13,252 nt of DNA from positions 1 through 13,252 of the forward strand of contig CAMCNM010000025.1 of assembly GCA_945876015.1 (NCBI GenBank), in the 5' to 3' direction. How positions within the stretch are numbered: position 1 is the first letter of the stretch; every line of letters begins with the position of its first letter. The notes under the pieces are model-generated. The model saw nothing but the letters and a program-made list of their open reading frames with translations, did no database searches and was not told the origin of the DNA. Source of the DNA: Gemmatimonas phototrophica. GTDB taxonomy: Bacteria; Gemmatimonadota; Gemmatimonadetes; Longimicrobiales; Gaopeijiaceae. Both the position numbers and the translations under genes were made by a program. This document shows positions 1 through 7,936 of this stretch, piece after piece.

Positions 1-655
<655 letters not shown>

Positions 656-1031
656 GTGCCGCTCATTTGCTGTGGATAGCCTTGGGGCCTGAATACCCCT
701 AAGCCTTTCAAAATAGCTTGCTTGGGGGGGTGGGCGAACACCTGACCCCCCTGCGCTAGACGGGGCCAGGCAGGCGGCACACGCCGCTGCGGGGGGCGCT
801 CCAGTCGCTCCGCTCTCTGCGCTCCGGATGCTGCGCATCCGAGCCCCTGCCGCGACGCGCCCCACCCACCTGGCCCCTCCCGCCTGGACTGCGGCGGCAG
901 GCTACCCCCCCAACCCGTGTGAGGCAGTAGGTCGATAACCCCCCGGGGCCGCCAACCATCGCGGCTCAGTCGGCTGCGCGCACCGGCCGGAAGCCCAATA
1001 CCCACGCCCCCGCCCCCAACCACCAATGCAC
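656..1031 (-). other. Gene-free stretch between recA and alaS, rich in G-runs on the minus strand
   Basis: No convincing gene is seen; the open frames here are low-complexity Gly/Arg/Pro readings. The minus strand has eight runs of four or more G (746-751, 844-847, 860-863, 874-877, 905-911, 939-944, 1007-1011, 1013-1017). The plus strand has one run of seven G (724-730). A 7-bp hairpin, CGGATGC-TGC-GCATCCG, sits at 825-841. The G run at 724-730 and the C run at 746-751 could also pair. I saw no tRNA T-loop signature and no match I could recognise to RNase P, SRP or tmRNA cores. The alaS promoter and leader must lie here, but I could not place a clear -35/-10 pair; TATTTT near 711-716 is only a weak -10 candidate. 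Confidence 0.6.
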
Positions 1032-1070
1032 AAAAAAAAGGGGCCGGCCCCCATCCAAAAGGCCGACCCC
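1032..1070 (-). terminator. Intrinsic terminator of recA
   Basis: On the minus strand, GGGGTCGGCC (1070-1061) pairs with GGCCGGCCCC (1049-1040). This is a 10-bp stem with one G-U pair around an 11-base loop, followed directly by eight T (1039-1032). It starts about 20 bases after the recA stop codon. It should end recA transcription before alaS. Confidence 0.92.
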
Positions 1071-1089
1071 CCGTTGAGCCCGCGAAGGC

Positions 1090-2178
1090 TCAGTCTTCCG
1101 CTTCCTCCCCACCCCCACCCCCACCGCCACCGGAGCTGGTCGCGCCGCGAACCGCGAGCGCCGCCTTCACCAGGTCGTTGATCTCCGCGGTCACGTCCGC
1201 GTTCTCCGTCAGGAATTGGCGCGCGTTCTCCTTGCCCTGTCCCAGACGTAGATCCCCGAAGGAGTACCAGGCGCCGGACTTCTCGACGACGCGCAGCTCC
1301 GACCCGAGGTCGATCAGCAGGCTCGTGTGGCTGATCCCCTCGTTGTAGAGGATGTCGAACTCGGCCTGCTTGAAGGGCGGCGCGCACTTGTTCTTGACCA
1401 CCTTCACGCGCGTGCGGTTGCCCACCACGTCCTGACCGTCCTTGATCGCGCCGATGCGGCGGATATCCAACCGGACGGACGCATAGAACTTGAGCGCGCG
1501 GCCTCCCGAGGTCGTCTCCGGGTTGCCGAACATGACGCCGATCTTCTCGCGGATCTGGTTGGTGAAGATGACCGCGGTGTTGGAGCGGCTGACCGCGCCG
1601 GTCAGCTTGCGCAGCGCCTGGCTCATGAGGCGCGCCTGCAGACCCACGTGGGTGTCCCCCATCTCTCCCTCGATCTCGGCGCGCGGAACGAGCGCGGCGA
1701 CCGAGTCGAGCACCACCACGTCCACCGCGTTGCTCCGGATCAGCACTTCGGTGATCTCGAGCGCCTGCTCGCCGGTATCGGGCTGTGAGACGAGGAGGTT
1801 GTCCACGTCCACCCCGAGCTTGCGGGCGTACCCGACATCGAGCGCGTGCTCGACGTCGATGAAGGCGGCGATGCCACCGGCGCGCTGCGCATTGGCTATG
1901 ACGTGTAGACAGAGCGTGGTCTTTCCGGACGACTCGGGGCCGTAGATCTCGCTCATCCGGCCCTTCGGCATGCCACCGATCCCGATCGCCGCGTCCAGGT
2001 TGATCGCCCCGGTGGAGATGGCCTCGATGCTGACCTTGGCGCCCTCGGCACCCATCCGCATGATGGCGCCCTTCCCGTACGACCTCTCGATCTGGGTCAG
2101 GGCCGTGTTGAGGGACTTGTTCTTCGCGTCGGCCATCTTCTGCTCGGTCTTCGGATCGCTCATCTCCACCGTCGCCAT
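1090..2178 (-). CDS. recA: Recombinase RecA
   Basis: ATP-dependent DNA strand-exchange protein of homologous recombination; it also triggers LexA self-cleavage in the SOS response. The product is 362 residues, close to the usual 340-360. Walker A GPESSGKT is at 80-87, the catalytic-Glu region FIDVEHALD at 107-114, Walker B VVVLD at 154-158, the loop L1 region around 170-190, and loop L2 [19 protein letters not shown] at about 205-223. The C-terminus is eight glycines (350-357) followed by the acidic tail EEAED. The start is set at the ATG at 2178 because GGAGG lies six bases upstream. The frame stays open to 2310, but that extension has no ribosome binding site and does not resemble RecA. An ATG five codons in (MSDPKTEQ) is a second possible start. 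Stop codon is TGA. Confidence 0.98.
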   Translation of the reverse strand: MATVEMSDPKTEQKMADAKNKSLNTALTQIERSYGKGAIMRMGAEGAKVSIEAISTGAINLDAAIGIGGMPKGRMSEIYGPESSGKTTLCLHVIANAQRAGGIAAFIDVEHALDVGYARKLGVDVDNLLVSQPDTGEQALEITEVLIRSNAVDVVVLDSVAALVPRAEIEGEMGDTHVGLQARLMSQALRKLTGAVSRSNTAVIFTNQIREKIGVMFGNPETTSGGRALKFYASVRLDIRRIGAIKDGQDVVGNRTRVKVVKNKCAPPFKQAEFDILYNEGISHTSLLIDLGSELRVVEKSGAWYSFGDLRLGQGKENARQFLTENADVTAEINDLVKAALAVRGATSSGGGGGGGGEEAED

Positions 2179-2228
2179 CGGCGCCCTCCGTGGGGGTTTC
2201 TCAAGGGGGAATAGACGCCCCGGGGACC

Positions 2229-2257
2229 ATATTACCACACCCGAACATAAAGCGAAA
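2229..2257 (-). promoter_or_regulatory. Possible recA promoter with SOS-box-like sequence
   Basis: On the minus strand TAATAT (2234-2229) fits a -10 box about 50 bases before the recA start. No good -35 is seen at the right spacing. Just upstream lies TTTC-N7-GTTC (2257-2243), one mismatch from the GTTC-N7-GTTC direct repeat known as the SOS box of alphaproteobacterial LexA. Its place overlapping the expected -35 region would suit a repressor. The LexA type of this organism is unknown, so the SOS reading is tentative. Confidence 0.35.
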
Positions 2258-2424
2258 GCGTCTTGATGCGCGGGAGCAGGGCGGGCCGGGAGCGGTCGCT
2301 CGAAAACCATCCTAGGCGGCCGCCCGGGACCTGAGTATGCCAGGGCGGGACACGCTTGCTCCCCGCCCCCGCGCGCCCCGGTTATCTTGCGACACCGCCT
2401 TGACCTCCCCCGATCGACGCTCCC

Positions 2425-2754
2425 ATGGACTCAGACCAGCCCAGACCCGAGCGGCTCCGCTTCGAGGAGTTCGACCACAAGATCTCCCAGAACGGGGAGG
2501 CACGGGTCCGCGTGGTGCTGATGTGGGGTGAGCAGCGCTTCACGGGAGAGGCGACCGGCGTCGAGACCCGGGAAGGCGCCGGACGAACCGCAGCCCTCGC
2601 GGCGATCGCGGCCGCGGAGGCCGTGACGGAAGGGCGGCTCTCGGCCGAGCTGGTGGGAATCAAGCTGGTGCGGGCGTTCGATTCGTGGATCGTGATCACC
2701 GCTCTGCGCGCCCATTCCAGCGAGCGCTCCTACCGCCTGCTCGGCTCCTCTTAG
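2425..2754 (+). CDS. Small protein of unknown function, ending at an in-frame TAG
   Basis: 109 residues from the ATG at 2425 ([19 protein letters not shown]) to the TAG at 2752-2754. No signal peptide or membrane segment is seen; it is probably cytoplasmic. The pattern is an N-terminal strand region with Gly-Glu-Ala-Thr-Gly ([11 protein letters not shown], about 37-47), an alanine-rich helix (about 51-67) and a beta strand pair ([15 protein letters not shown]). This loosely recalls the alpha/beta LeuA-type regulatory dimerisation domain, but I cannot name the family. The same frame continues past the TAG for 29 sensible codons to TGA at 2842 (see the next entry), so the intact protein was probably about 139 residues. 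No clear Shine-Dalgarno is visible; TTATCT at 2382-2387 is a weak -10 candidate. It is divergent from recA. Confidence 0.6.
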   Translation: MDSDQPRPERLRFEEFDHKISQNGEARVRVVLMWGEQRFTGEATGVETREGAGRTAALAAIAAAEAVTEGRLSAELVGIKLVRAFDSWIVITALRAHSSERSYRLLGSS

Positions 2755-2844
2755 GCTCCGGGGGAGGACACGGCCCGCGGCGCGGTCTTCTCGATCCTCG
2801 ACGCGGTCAACCGCGTGCTCGAGAAGTACATGCCCGTGGACTGA
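2752..2844 (+). other. In-frame continuation of the 2425 gene after the TAG codon
   Basis: After TAG (2752-2754) the same frame reads APGEDTARGAVFSILDAVNR and then VLEKYMPVD to TGA at 2842-2844. This is an amphipathic helix with high GC at third positions, like the upstream codons. The terminator hairpin starts six bases after this TGA, which fits 2844 as the original gene end. A C-terminal helix of this kind (Arg-Gly-Ala then a helix with Asp-Ala-Val-Asn-Arg) would complete the alpha/beta domain begun upstream. Possible causes are a base error, a recent nonsense mutation, or stop-codon readthrough. The sequence alone does not decide. Confidence 0.65.
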
Positions 2845-2850
2845 AAACGA

Positions 2851-2881
2851 GCGGCCCGTCCGGCAGAACCGGACGGGCCGC
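2851..2881. terminator. Bidirectional intrinsic terminator between convergent genes
   Basis: GCGGCCCGTCCGG (2851-2863) pairs perfectly with CCGGACGGGCCGC (2869-2881) around the loop CAGAA. It is flanked by AAAA on the left (2845-2848) and TTT on the right (2882-2884). That gives a U-rich 3' side in both directions, though a short one. It lies between the plus-strand gene ending at 2844 and the minus-strand gene ending at 2906. Confidence 0.9.
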
Positions 2882-2905
2882 TTTCACATCCTTGGGGACC
2901 GAGCC

Positions 2906-4339
2906 TTAGCCGCGCGTCGCGTTCAGGCCGCTCTCGTACATCTGCCACACGCCCGGGCGAACCGGGACGTAGATCTGCGGATACGGCTCCGTGGCGTTGT
3001 TCATCGCGAAGAGCGGAACACCCATGTACTCGCCGACCCGCTTGAGGTCCGGGCAGTTCAACCGGACTTCGTTGCCCGAGCGCCGATAGGTGCGTCGGTC
3101 TAACGTGATCGGCTGGTTCTGGTCGTACCAGGTATGGCCTTGGGCGTAGTCGCCCGCGAACACCACGCCACCCTGACGCAGCACGCGGATCGACGTGCGG
3201 CTCGGTCCGACCAGCGTGTCACCCTGGGCGGTCACGAGCACCGAGATGTTCGACCCGGTCGCGAGGCAGATGTCCGTCGCCGTCCCCGTGGGCAGCGGCG
3301 GCGCGACCTCGCGGTCACGCGTCACGATCACGGTGTCGGGTCTGGGGGCCGGCAGTCGGACGGTGTCGGACGACGCGCCCCGGATCAGGTTTGCGCGGCA
3401 AAGCATCGAGCCACCGTTAGGGCACAGCGCGATGGAAGCCAGCGCGCCGAACTTCGGGCTCCGGTAGATGCCGGTGTCGCCCCAGTAGTTCGTGCCGAGG
3501 TAGTGCGCACCGAGGCGGATCCCGTTGATGTCCAGCTGGGCGCCCATGTTCAGGTCGAACCCGTTCCAGTCACCCGAGAGATTCAGGATCGCCCGCTCGC
3601 TGACGGCCATGTGCATGGTCGCGCCGGCGAACAGACCCTTCGAGCTCGCGAAGCTGTAGAACGGCAGGCTGTTGCCCGCCGAGAAGAGACCCTTTCCCCA
3701 CCCCAGCGTGAACGTGAAGTCGTTGTCCGGAATGAGATCGCTCTCGATCCCCTTCAGGAAAGCCGAGGCGACCACATACGGCGTCACGTTGGTGTGGACG
3801 TCGTCGTGACCGACGAAGGTCTCCCGCATGTTGACGTCCGGGAACGCCAGCCGGTTCGGCACCTGGTCGATCCCGTCGTCGTAGCCGGGCGAGTTCGCGT
3901 AGCGAACGCCGGCGGAGACCCCGATCCCAGCGCCGCTCGGCGTGGGCCTGAGCAGAGCGAGTTGGCCGAACAGGCCGAACATGTTGCCGCTTCCGCCGTC
4001 GTCGAGGGCGGGCAGCGCACCGCCCAGCTCGACCCGGTCGAACAACCCGACCGACACGGAGGCGTCGGAGAACCACTTCTTGAGCGCGCCCCGCGATCCG
4101 ACGATGTCGCCGCTACCGTTGATGATCAGCTCGTCGTCGACGTTGACGAGGAAGCCGGAGTAGGTTCCGACGACCGTCATGTTCGGAAGAACGCTGGCGG
4201 AAGGGACCTCCACGTGCCCGCTGCCCCAACGGAGGGTGCTCGGCATCTTGGTGCTGTATTGGGCCTGGAGCGGACCCACGGCGAAGAAAGCTGCCGCCAG
4301 GGCCGCGGTCCACCCTGCGGTACTCTTTACGATCCTCAT
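2906..4339 (-). CDS. Secreted, probable outer-membrane beta-barrel protein with C-terminal extension
   Basis: 477 residues, no named family recognised. The start at the ATG at 4339 is chosen because GGAGGAGGAG lies just upstream and the product then opens with a Sec signal peptide: MRIVK, a hydrophobic core (about 8-22) and cleavage after LQA (24-26), leaving Gln27. An upstream ATG at 4384 lacks these. Residues about 35-305 are strand-rich with alternating polar and hydrophobic residues and many Gly and aromatic residues (NMFGLFGQLALL, DFTFTLGWGKGLF, DWNGFDLNMGAQLDINGIRL), as in an outer-membrane barrel. A Pro/Thr/Arg linker follows (about 329-352). The C-terminal region (about 357-477) has Cys358 and Cys429, which could form a disulfide, and ends PYPQIYVPVRPGVWQMYESG. 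It follows threonine aldolase by 108 bases and carries its own strong ribosome binding site. Stop codon is TAA. Confidence 0.85.
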   Translation of the reverse strand: MRIVKSTAGWTAALAAAFFAVGPLQAQYSTKMPSTLRWGSGHVEVPSASVLPNMTVVGTYSGFLVNVDDELIINGSGDIVGSRGALKKWFSDASVSVGLFDRVELGGALPALDDGGSGNMFGLFGQLALLRPTPSGAGIGVSAGVRYANSPGYDDGIDQVPNRLAFPDVNMRETFVGHDDVHTNVTPYVVASAFLKGIESDLIPDNDFTFTLGWGKGLFSAGNSLPFYSFASSKGLFAGATMHMAVSERAILNLSGDWNGFDLNMGAQLDINGIRLGAHYLGTNYWGDTGIYRSPKFGALASIALCPNGGSMLCRANLIRGASSDTVRLPAPRPDTVIVTRDREVAPPLPTGTATDICLATGSNISVLVTAQGDTLVGPSRTSIRVLRQGGVVFAGDYAQGHTWYDQNQPITLDRRTYRRSGNEVRLNCPDLKRVGEYMGVPLFAMNNATEPYPQIYVPVRPGVWQMYESGLNATRG

Positions 4340-4426
4340 CGTGTTGCTCCTCCTCCCAGGAAGGATGACTGCCGGTTTTTTCATGACCTCGGGCTCTCAT
4401 ACGGAAAGAGTTCTTGGGTACGGCTC

Positions 4427-4442
4427 CGAAACAATCGTGCCA
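4427..4442 (-). promoter_or_regulatory. Weak sigma-54-like promoter candidate before the outer-membrane protein gene
   Basis: The minus strand reads TGGCACG-ATTG-TTTCG. The -24 half TGGCACG is perfect for sigma-54, but the -12 half has TTTCG where TTGCA is expected, so the important GC is not at the right place. It would start a transcript about 75 bases before the ATG at 4339. It overlaps the end of the threonine aldolase gene. Confidence 0.2.
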
Positions 4443-4447
4443 GGGCG

Positions 4448-5503
4448 CTAGATCCGCCTTTGTGAGGCCGCCCACTCCCCGAACGCAGCGATCGCTCGCG
4501 CGATCCCCGCGTCGTCTACGTCCCGATGGGTCACGGCCCGCAGACGGTTCGTCCCGAATTGTATCATTAAAATCTTTCTCATCTCCAGAAACAACAAGAG
4601 TTTATCAATTTCGGACGGGCCGGGAACCCTTTGATGGACGTCGATAAGTACAATGTTCGTCTCGGGCTCGATCACCGAAAAATCCGCGATCTCCGCAATT
4701 CCATCGGCCAGCCTCCGGGCTCGGGCGTGGTCCTCGGAAATCGCCGCACGGTGGTGGGCCAGGGCGTAGAGGCCGGCAGCGGCGAGAAGCCCGGACTGAC
4801 GCATCGCCCCGCCGAGCCGGCGGCGCACCCGCCAGGCCTCCTCCATGACGGCCGTCTCCCCGGCGAGGACGGACCCCACCGGGCACCCCAGCGCCTTGGA
4901 CAGCGCCACCATCACAGTGTCCGCGTGGCGGGCGTACTCGGCGGGCGAGTGTCCGGAAGCGACACAGGCGTTCCACAGCCGCGCCCCGTCCAGATGCACC
5001 TTGATCCCGTGCTCGCGGGCGAGGGTCGCCACGCCGGCCATCGACTCGAGGGGCATGACCCGCCCGCCCGAGAAGAGATGCGTGTTCTCGACCGCCACCG
5101 CGCAGGTACGCGGCGCGTACTTCGACACCGGGCGGATCGCCGGGCGCACGCGATCGGCGTCGAGCAGGCCGTCGGGTGTGTGGACGGAGCGGAGCTGGAT
5201 GCCCGAGAGGGCGGCGGCCGCGCCTTCCTCGTAATTGAGAACGTGGGCGCCGGCTTCGACGATCACTTCCCCGCCCCACCGTCCGAGCACGGCGAGCGCG
5301 GTCTGATTCGCCATCAGGCCGGTCGGAAAGAAGAGCGCGCGCTCCTTCCCGAGAAGCTCAGCTGTGACCTCTTCCAGACGGCGCGTGGTGGGATCGTCGC
5401 CCAGAGCGTCGTCCCCGACCTCGGCCGCGGCGATCGCAGCGCGCATCGCGGGCGTCGGCCGTGTGACCGTGTCGCTCCGGAGGTCAACCACCGCCTCGCT
5501 CAC
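4448..5503 (-). CDS. ltaE: Low-specificity L-threonine aldolase
   Basis: PLP-dependent cytoplasmic enzyme that splits L-threonine or L-allo-threonine into glycine and acetaldehyde. 351 residues, near the family's usual 330-350. Family motifs are DLRSDTVTRPTPAM (7-20), GDDALGDDPT (30-39), EAGAHVLNYEEGA with His87 stacking on the cofactor, LDGARLWNA (171-179, Asp172 and Arg175), and SKALGCPVGSVLAG (202-215) with Lys203 as the likely Schiff-base lysine. The start is GTG at 5503, ten bases after the ccmD-like stop, so it is probably the last gene of the ccm transcript. A weak AAGGA sits too far upstream to be decisive. It ends at TAG after a normal-looking C-terminus, so TAG acts as a true stop here. 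Its link to cytochrome maturation is unclear; glycine is a heme precursor in some bacteria, but that connection is speculative. Confidence 0.95.
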   Translation of the reverse strand: MSEAVVDLRSDTVTRPTPAMRAAIAAAEVGDDALGDDPTTRRLEEVTAELLGKERALFFPTGLMANQTALAVLGRWGGEVIVEAGAHVLNYEEGAAAALSGIQLRSVHTPDGLLDADRVRPAIRPVSKYAPRTCAVAVENTHLFSGGRVMPLESMAGVATLAREHGIKVHLDGARLWNACVASGHSPAEYARHADTVMVALSKALGCPVGSVLAGETAVMEEAWRVRRRLGGAMRQSGLLAAAGLYALAHHRAAISEDHARARRLADGIAEIADFSVIEPETNIVLIDVHQRVPGPSEIDKLLLFLEMRKILMIQFGTNRLRAVTHRDVDDAGIARAIAAFGEWAASQRRI

Positions 5504-5513
5504 CGGGGCTCGC

Positions 5514-5741
5514 TCAGTCCTTTCCGAGCTGCCTCTCGAGCCGCGCGAGGCGTCGTGTCATGGAGATCGCCCAGCCACCGACCAGGATCCAGGCCGCCGC
5601 GTAGCCGACGAAGACGTGCCAGTAGGCGCGCCCCAACGTCTGCGCGGCCAGCTCGCCCGGCTCGGCCTGTGCGAGGAGGAATCCGGGCACCAGAAGGAGG
5701 ATCGCCGCCGCGAGAACGGCCAACCGGGCGCGCCGCATCAT
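5514..5741 (-). CDS. ccmD: CcmD-like small membrane protein
   Basis: 75 residues. In other bacteria CcmD helps release heme-loaded CcmE from CcmC and CcmAB. Residues 5-25 are hydrophobic and end FLLAQA, which could be a signal peptide or first membrane helix. AYWHVFVGYAAAWILVGGWA (39-58) is a second membrane helix with the aromatic and Tyr pattern of CcmD. It is followed by a basic cytoplasmic tail, TRRLARLERQLGKD. Classical CcmD has one helix, so the N-terminal hydrophobic segment is an addition. The ATG at 5741 overlaps the ccmC stop as ATGA, with GAGAGG upstream; a second ATG at 5738 is in frame. Stop codon is TGA. The call rests on position after ccmC and the helix-plus-basic-tail pattern. 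Confidence 0.75.
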   Translation of the reverse strand: MMRRARLAVLAAAILLLVPGFLLAQAEPGELAAQTLGRAYWHVFVGYAAAWILVGGWAISMTRRLARLERQLGKD

Positions 5742-6469
5742 GCGGACCTCTCGCGGCGCAGGCGCTGCGCAACGAGCGCCTGGCTCCGCTCCAGCCCGTA
5801 GCGGAAGGCCACGAGGCCGAGGAAGAGAAGCGTGAACGCGATCAAAGCGGTGAAGAAGGTCACGAGCATGTCTCCTTCGAGGTTCATCGGCTGGTCCGCG
5901 CTCATGATCACCGGCTTGGGGTGGATCGAGCGGAACCAGAGAACGCTCACGTGAATCAGGGGGATGTCGAGTGAGCCGACGATGGCGAGAACCGCGGCGA
6001 AGCGCTTGCCGTGCTCGGAATTGTCCGTGGATCTCCGCACCATGAAATAGCCCAGAAAGATGAACCAGAGCAGAAGCGTCAGCGTGAGGCGCGGCTCCCA
6101 GGTCCAGTAGGTCCCCCATGCGATCTTTGCCCAGAGGGAGCCCTCGATCAGCAGCAGCGTGGCGAACACCATGCCCGCTTCGGCGGCGGCCACCGCGGCC
6201 CAATCGAGCCGCTCGTCCTTGAGCCAGAGGTAGATCGCGCTGCACAGCGCCGTGATCCCGAAGCCGAGTTCGGCATTCCATGCCGCGGGGACGTGCAGGT
6301 AGAAGATGCGCTGCGCGACCCCCATCGTCCGCTCGGTGTTCACCCAGAAGAACACCTGCCAATAGAAGATGAGGACGCCGATCAGCCCCACCAGCGTCAG
6401 GACGATGGCGAACCGCTGCATTCCCCCGGACCCACCACCAGACTTGGTTGCGCCCAGCTCTGCGTCCAT
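5738..6469 (-). CDS. ccmC: Heme exporter protein CcmC
   Basis: Integral membrane protein of the heme handling protein family. It presents heme at the outer face of the cytoplasmic membrane and joins it to CcmE. 243 residues with about six membrane helices. The tryptophan-rich heme motif WGTYWTWEPRLT is at 118-129. Candidate heme-ligand histidines flank it: His59 in FYLHVP and His173 in PLIHVSVLWFR, the latter followed by SIHP. The start is ATG at 6469, with GAGGAA about eight bases upstream and four bases after the ccmB stop. An open frame to 6538 exists, but it runs inside ccmB. The first 17 residues are polar and Gly-rich before the first helix. Stop codon TGA overlaps the next start. Confidence 0.96.
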   Translation of the reverse strand: MDAELGATKSGGGSGGMQRFAIVLTLVGLIGVLIFYWQVFFWVNTERTMGVAQRIFYLHVPAAWNAELGFGITALCSAIYLWLKDERLDWAAVAAAEAGMVFATLLLIEGSLWAKIAWGTYWTWEPRLTLTLLLWFIFLGYFMVRRSTDNSEHGKRFAAVLAIVGSLDIPLIHVSVLWFRSIHPKPVIMSADQPMNLEGDMLVTFFTALIAFTLLFLGLVAFRYGLERSQALVAQRLRRERSA

Positions 6470-6473
6470 CGCG

Positions 6474-7151
6474 TTATTCCTCGACCACGTAGCGGAAGAG
6501 CCCCGCGCCCACGAAGAGGGACACGAGAGCGAACGCACCCAGCATACGAAGCTGGCCGTCCACTTCTGACAGCGGACGGTCGGCGAGCAGCCGGTTCGTC
6601 GCGCTGGTCCCGTAGATAACCACAGGTACGAGCAGGGGAAAGAGGAGAATCGGCAGCAACGTCCCGCCCATCGCGGTTCCCGACGAGACGGCGCTGAACA
6701 GGGTCCCGACGGCGGTGAACCCGAGCGCGCCGAGGGACAGCGTGGCGAGCACCACGGCGGGATTCCCCCAGTCGAGCGCGAACAGCACCCCGAACACGCC
6801 CATCGCGAGCAGAACGACGGCCATCATGATCAGATAGTTGGAGAGCACCTTTCCCAGGAACAGCGCGTCCCGCGGGATCGGGGTCATGAGCACGCCCTGG
6901 AGCGCGCCGTCCTGCGCCTCGATCTCGAACGTCCGGCCGAGTCCGAGCATTCCCGCGAAGATCAGCGTGAGCCAGATCAGCCCCGAGGCGATCTGCTCCG
7001 GACGCACCACTGTCGGATCGATCGCGAAGTTGAACAGGATCCCCACGAGAGCCGTGAACGCCGCCATCGCGCCCACCCGCTCGCGGCTCCTGAACTCGAC
7101 CACGAGATCCTTCCAGGCGACGGCCCAGAGCTGCGTGAGATAGAGGCTCAC
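6474..7151 (-). CDS. ccmB: Heme exporter ABC permease CcmB
   Basis: Membrane subunit of the CcmAB ABC transporter, which uses ATP to free heme-CcmE from CcmC. 225 residues, the usual CcmB length, with about six hydrophobic segments. Family sequence includes AWKDLVVEFRSRE (13-25), FAGMLGLGRTFEIEAQDGAL and LMTPIPRDALFLGKVLSNY. The start is GTG at 7151, overlapping the ccmA stop as GTGA. The frame stays open far upstream (to 8237), but that part is an alternative reading of ccmA and the zinc-ribbon gene. Stop codon is TAA. Confidence 0.95.
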   Translation of the reverse strand: MSLYLTQLWAVAWKDLVVEFRSRERVGAMAAFTALVGILFNFAIDPTVVRPEQIASGLIWLTLIFAGMLGLGRTFEIEAQDGALQGVLMTPIPRDALFLGKVLSNYLIMMAVVLLAMGVFGVLFALDWGNPAVVLATLSLGALGFTAVGTLFSAVSSGTAMGGTLLPILLFPLLVPVVIYGTSATNRLLADRPLSEVDGQLRMLGAFALVSLFVGAGLFRYVVEE

Positions 7152-7936
7152 CGGCGGCTCTCGATCCGGTCCACGGTCTCCTGATAGAAGACCTCGAACT
7201 CGCTCGCCTCGACCTCGGCGGACCTCCCCTCCCACGCGAAGCGGCCGCGCACCTGGATCGCGACCGTGTCGGCCAGCTCCAGCCCCTGCGTGAGGTTGTG
7301 GGTCACGAGGATCACCGTGCGGCGTCCGTCGCGCAGCGTCTCGAGCACCGCGCGCAGAACCCCCGCGGCGTGGGGATCGAGGCCGGTGTACGGCTCGTCG
7401 AGCAGCACGAGATCGGGGTCGTGCAGGAGCGTGCGCGCGAGGCCGAGGCGCTGCCGCATGCCGCGCGAGAACGTGCCGGCCGCGTCGTTCGCGCGGTCGA
7501 GCAGCCCCACTTCGACCAGCCGCTCCTCGATCCGACGCTCGAGATCCTTCAGTCCATAGAGCTGCCCGTAGAAGCGCAGGTTCTCGCGCGCGGTGAGATG
7601 GCCGTAGAGGAACGTCTGGTGGGAGAGGACGCCGATGCGCGCGCGCCCGCGCGGGCTGCCGCCCGTGATGACCTCGCCGCCGAGCCGCACCTCGCCGCGC
7701 GTCGGACGAAGCCCGCCGCTGAGCATCCGGAGCAGCGACGTCTTCCCCGCTCCGTTGGGGCCGAACACGACGAGGAAGCCGCCCGGGGGGAGGACCACGT
7801 CGATGCCGTCCACCGCGGGCAACCCCGCGAATTCCCGCACCAGGCCCCGCGCGTCGAGCAGGGGCGGCGTATCCCCGGGCATCGCCCGGGAGCCGGCCTC
7901 GCCCTCCCCCGGCTTCGTCGGTGGGCCCGGGGTCAC
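7148..7936 (-). CDS. ccmA: Heme exporter ATP-binding protein CcmA
   Basis: ATPase of the CcmAB transporter, at the inner face of the membrane. 262 residues from GTG 7936: Walker A GPNGAGKT (59-66), Q-loop LSHQTFLYGHLT (Gln107), signature FSRGMRQR (156-163, a variant of LSGGQ), Walker B LVLLDEP (176-182) and switch His213 in VTHN. The start is uncertain. GTG 7936 overlaps the previous stop as GTGA, the same junction seen at ccmE/ccmF and ccmA/ccmB, and 17 of the 18 extra codons end in G or C, as coding sequence does here. ATG 7882 would give 244 residues, with the ABC fold starting almost at once. Neither has a strong ribosome binding site. Stop codon TGA overlaps ccmB. Confidence 0.95.
   Translation of the reverse strand: MTPGPPTKPGEGEAGSRAMPGDTPPLLDARGLVREFAGLPAVDGIDVVLPPGGFLVVFGPNGAGKTSLLRMLSGGLRPTRGEVRLGGEVITGGSPRGRARIGVLSHQTFLYGHLTARENLRFYGQLYGLKDLERRIEERLVEVGLLDRANDAAGTFSRGMRQRLGLARTLLHDPDLVLLDEPYTGLDPHAAGVLRAVLETLRDGRRTVILVTHNLTQGLELADTVAIQVRGRFAWEGRSAEVEASEFEVFYQETVDRIESRR

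Noticed and set aside
3134..4465. Plus-strand open frame of 443 codons
   Set aside because: Antisense to the signal-peptide outer-membrane protein gene; low-complexity composition and no ribosome binding site.
4631..5974. Plus-strand open frame of 447 codons
   Set aside because: Antisense across ltaE, the ccmD-like gene and part of ccmC; spans several real genes and has no recognisable domain.
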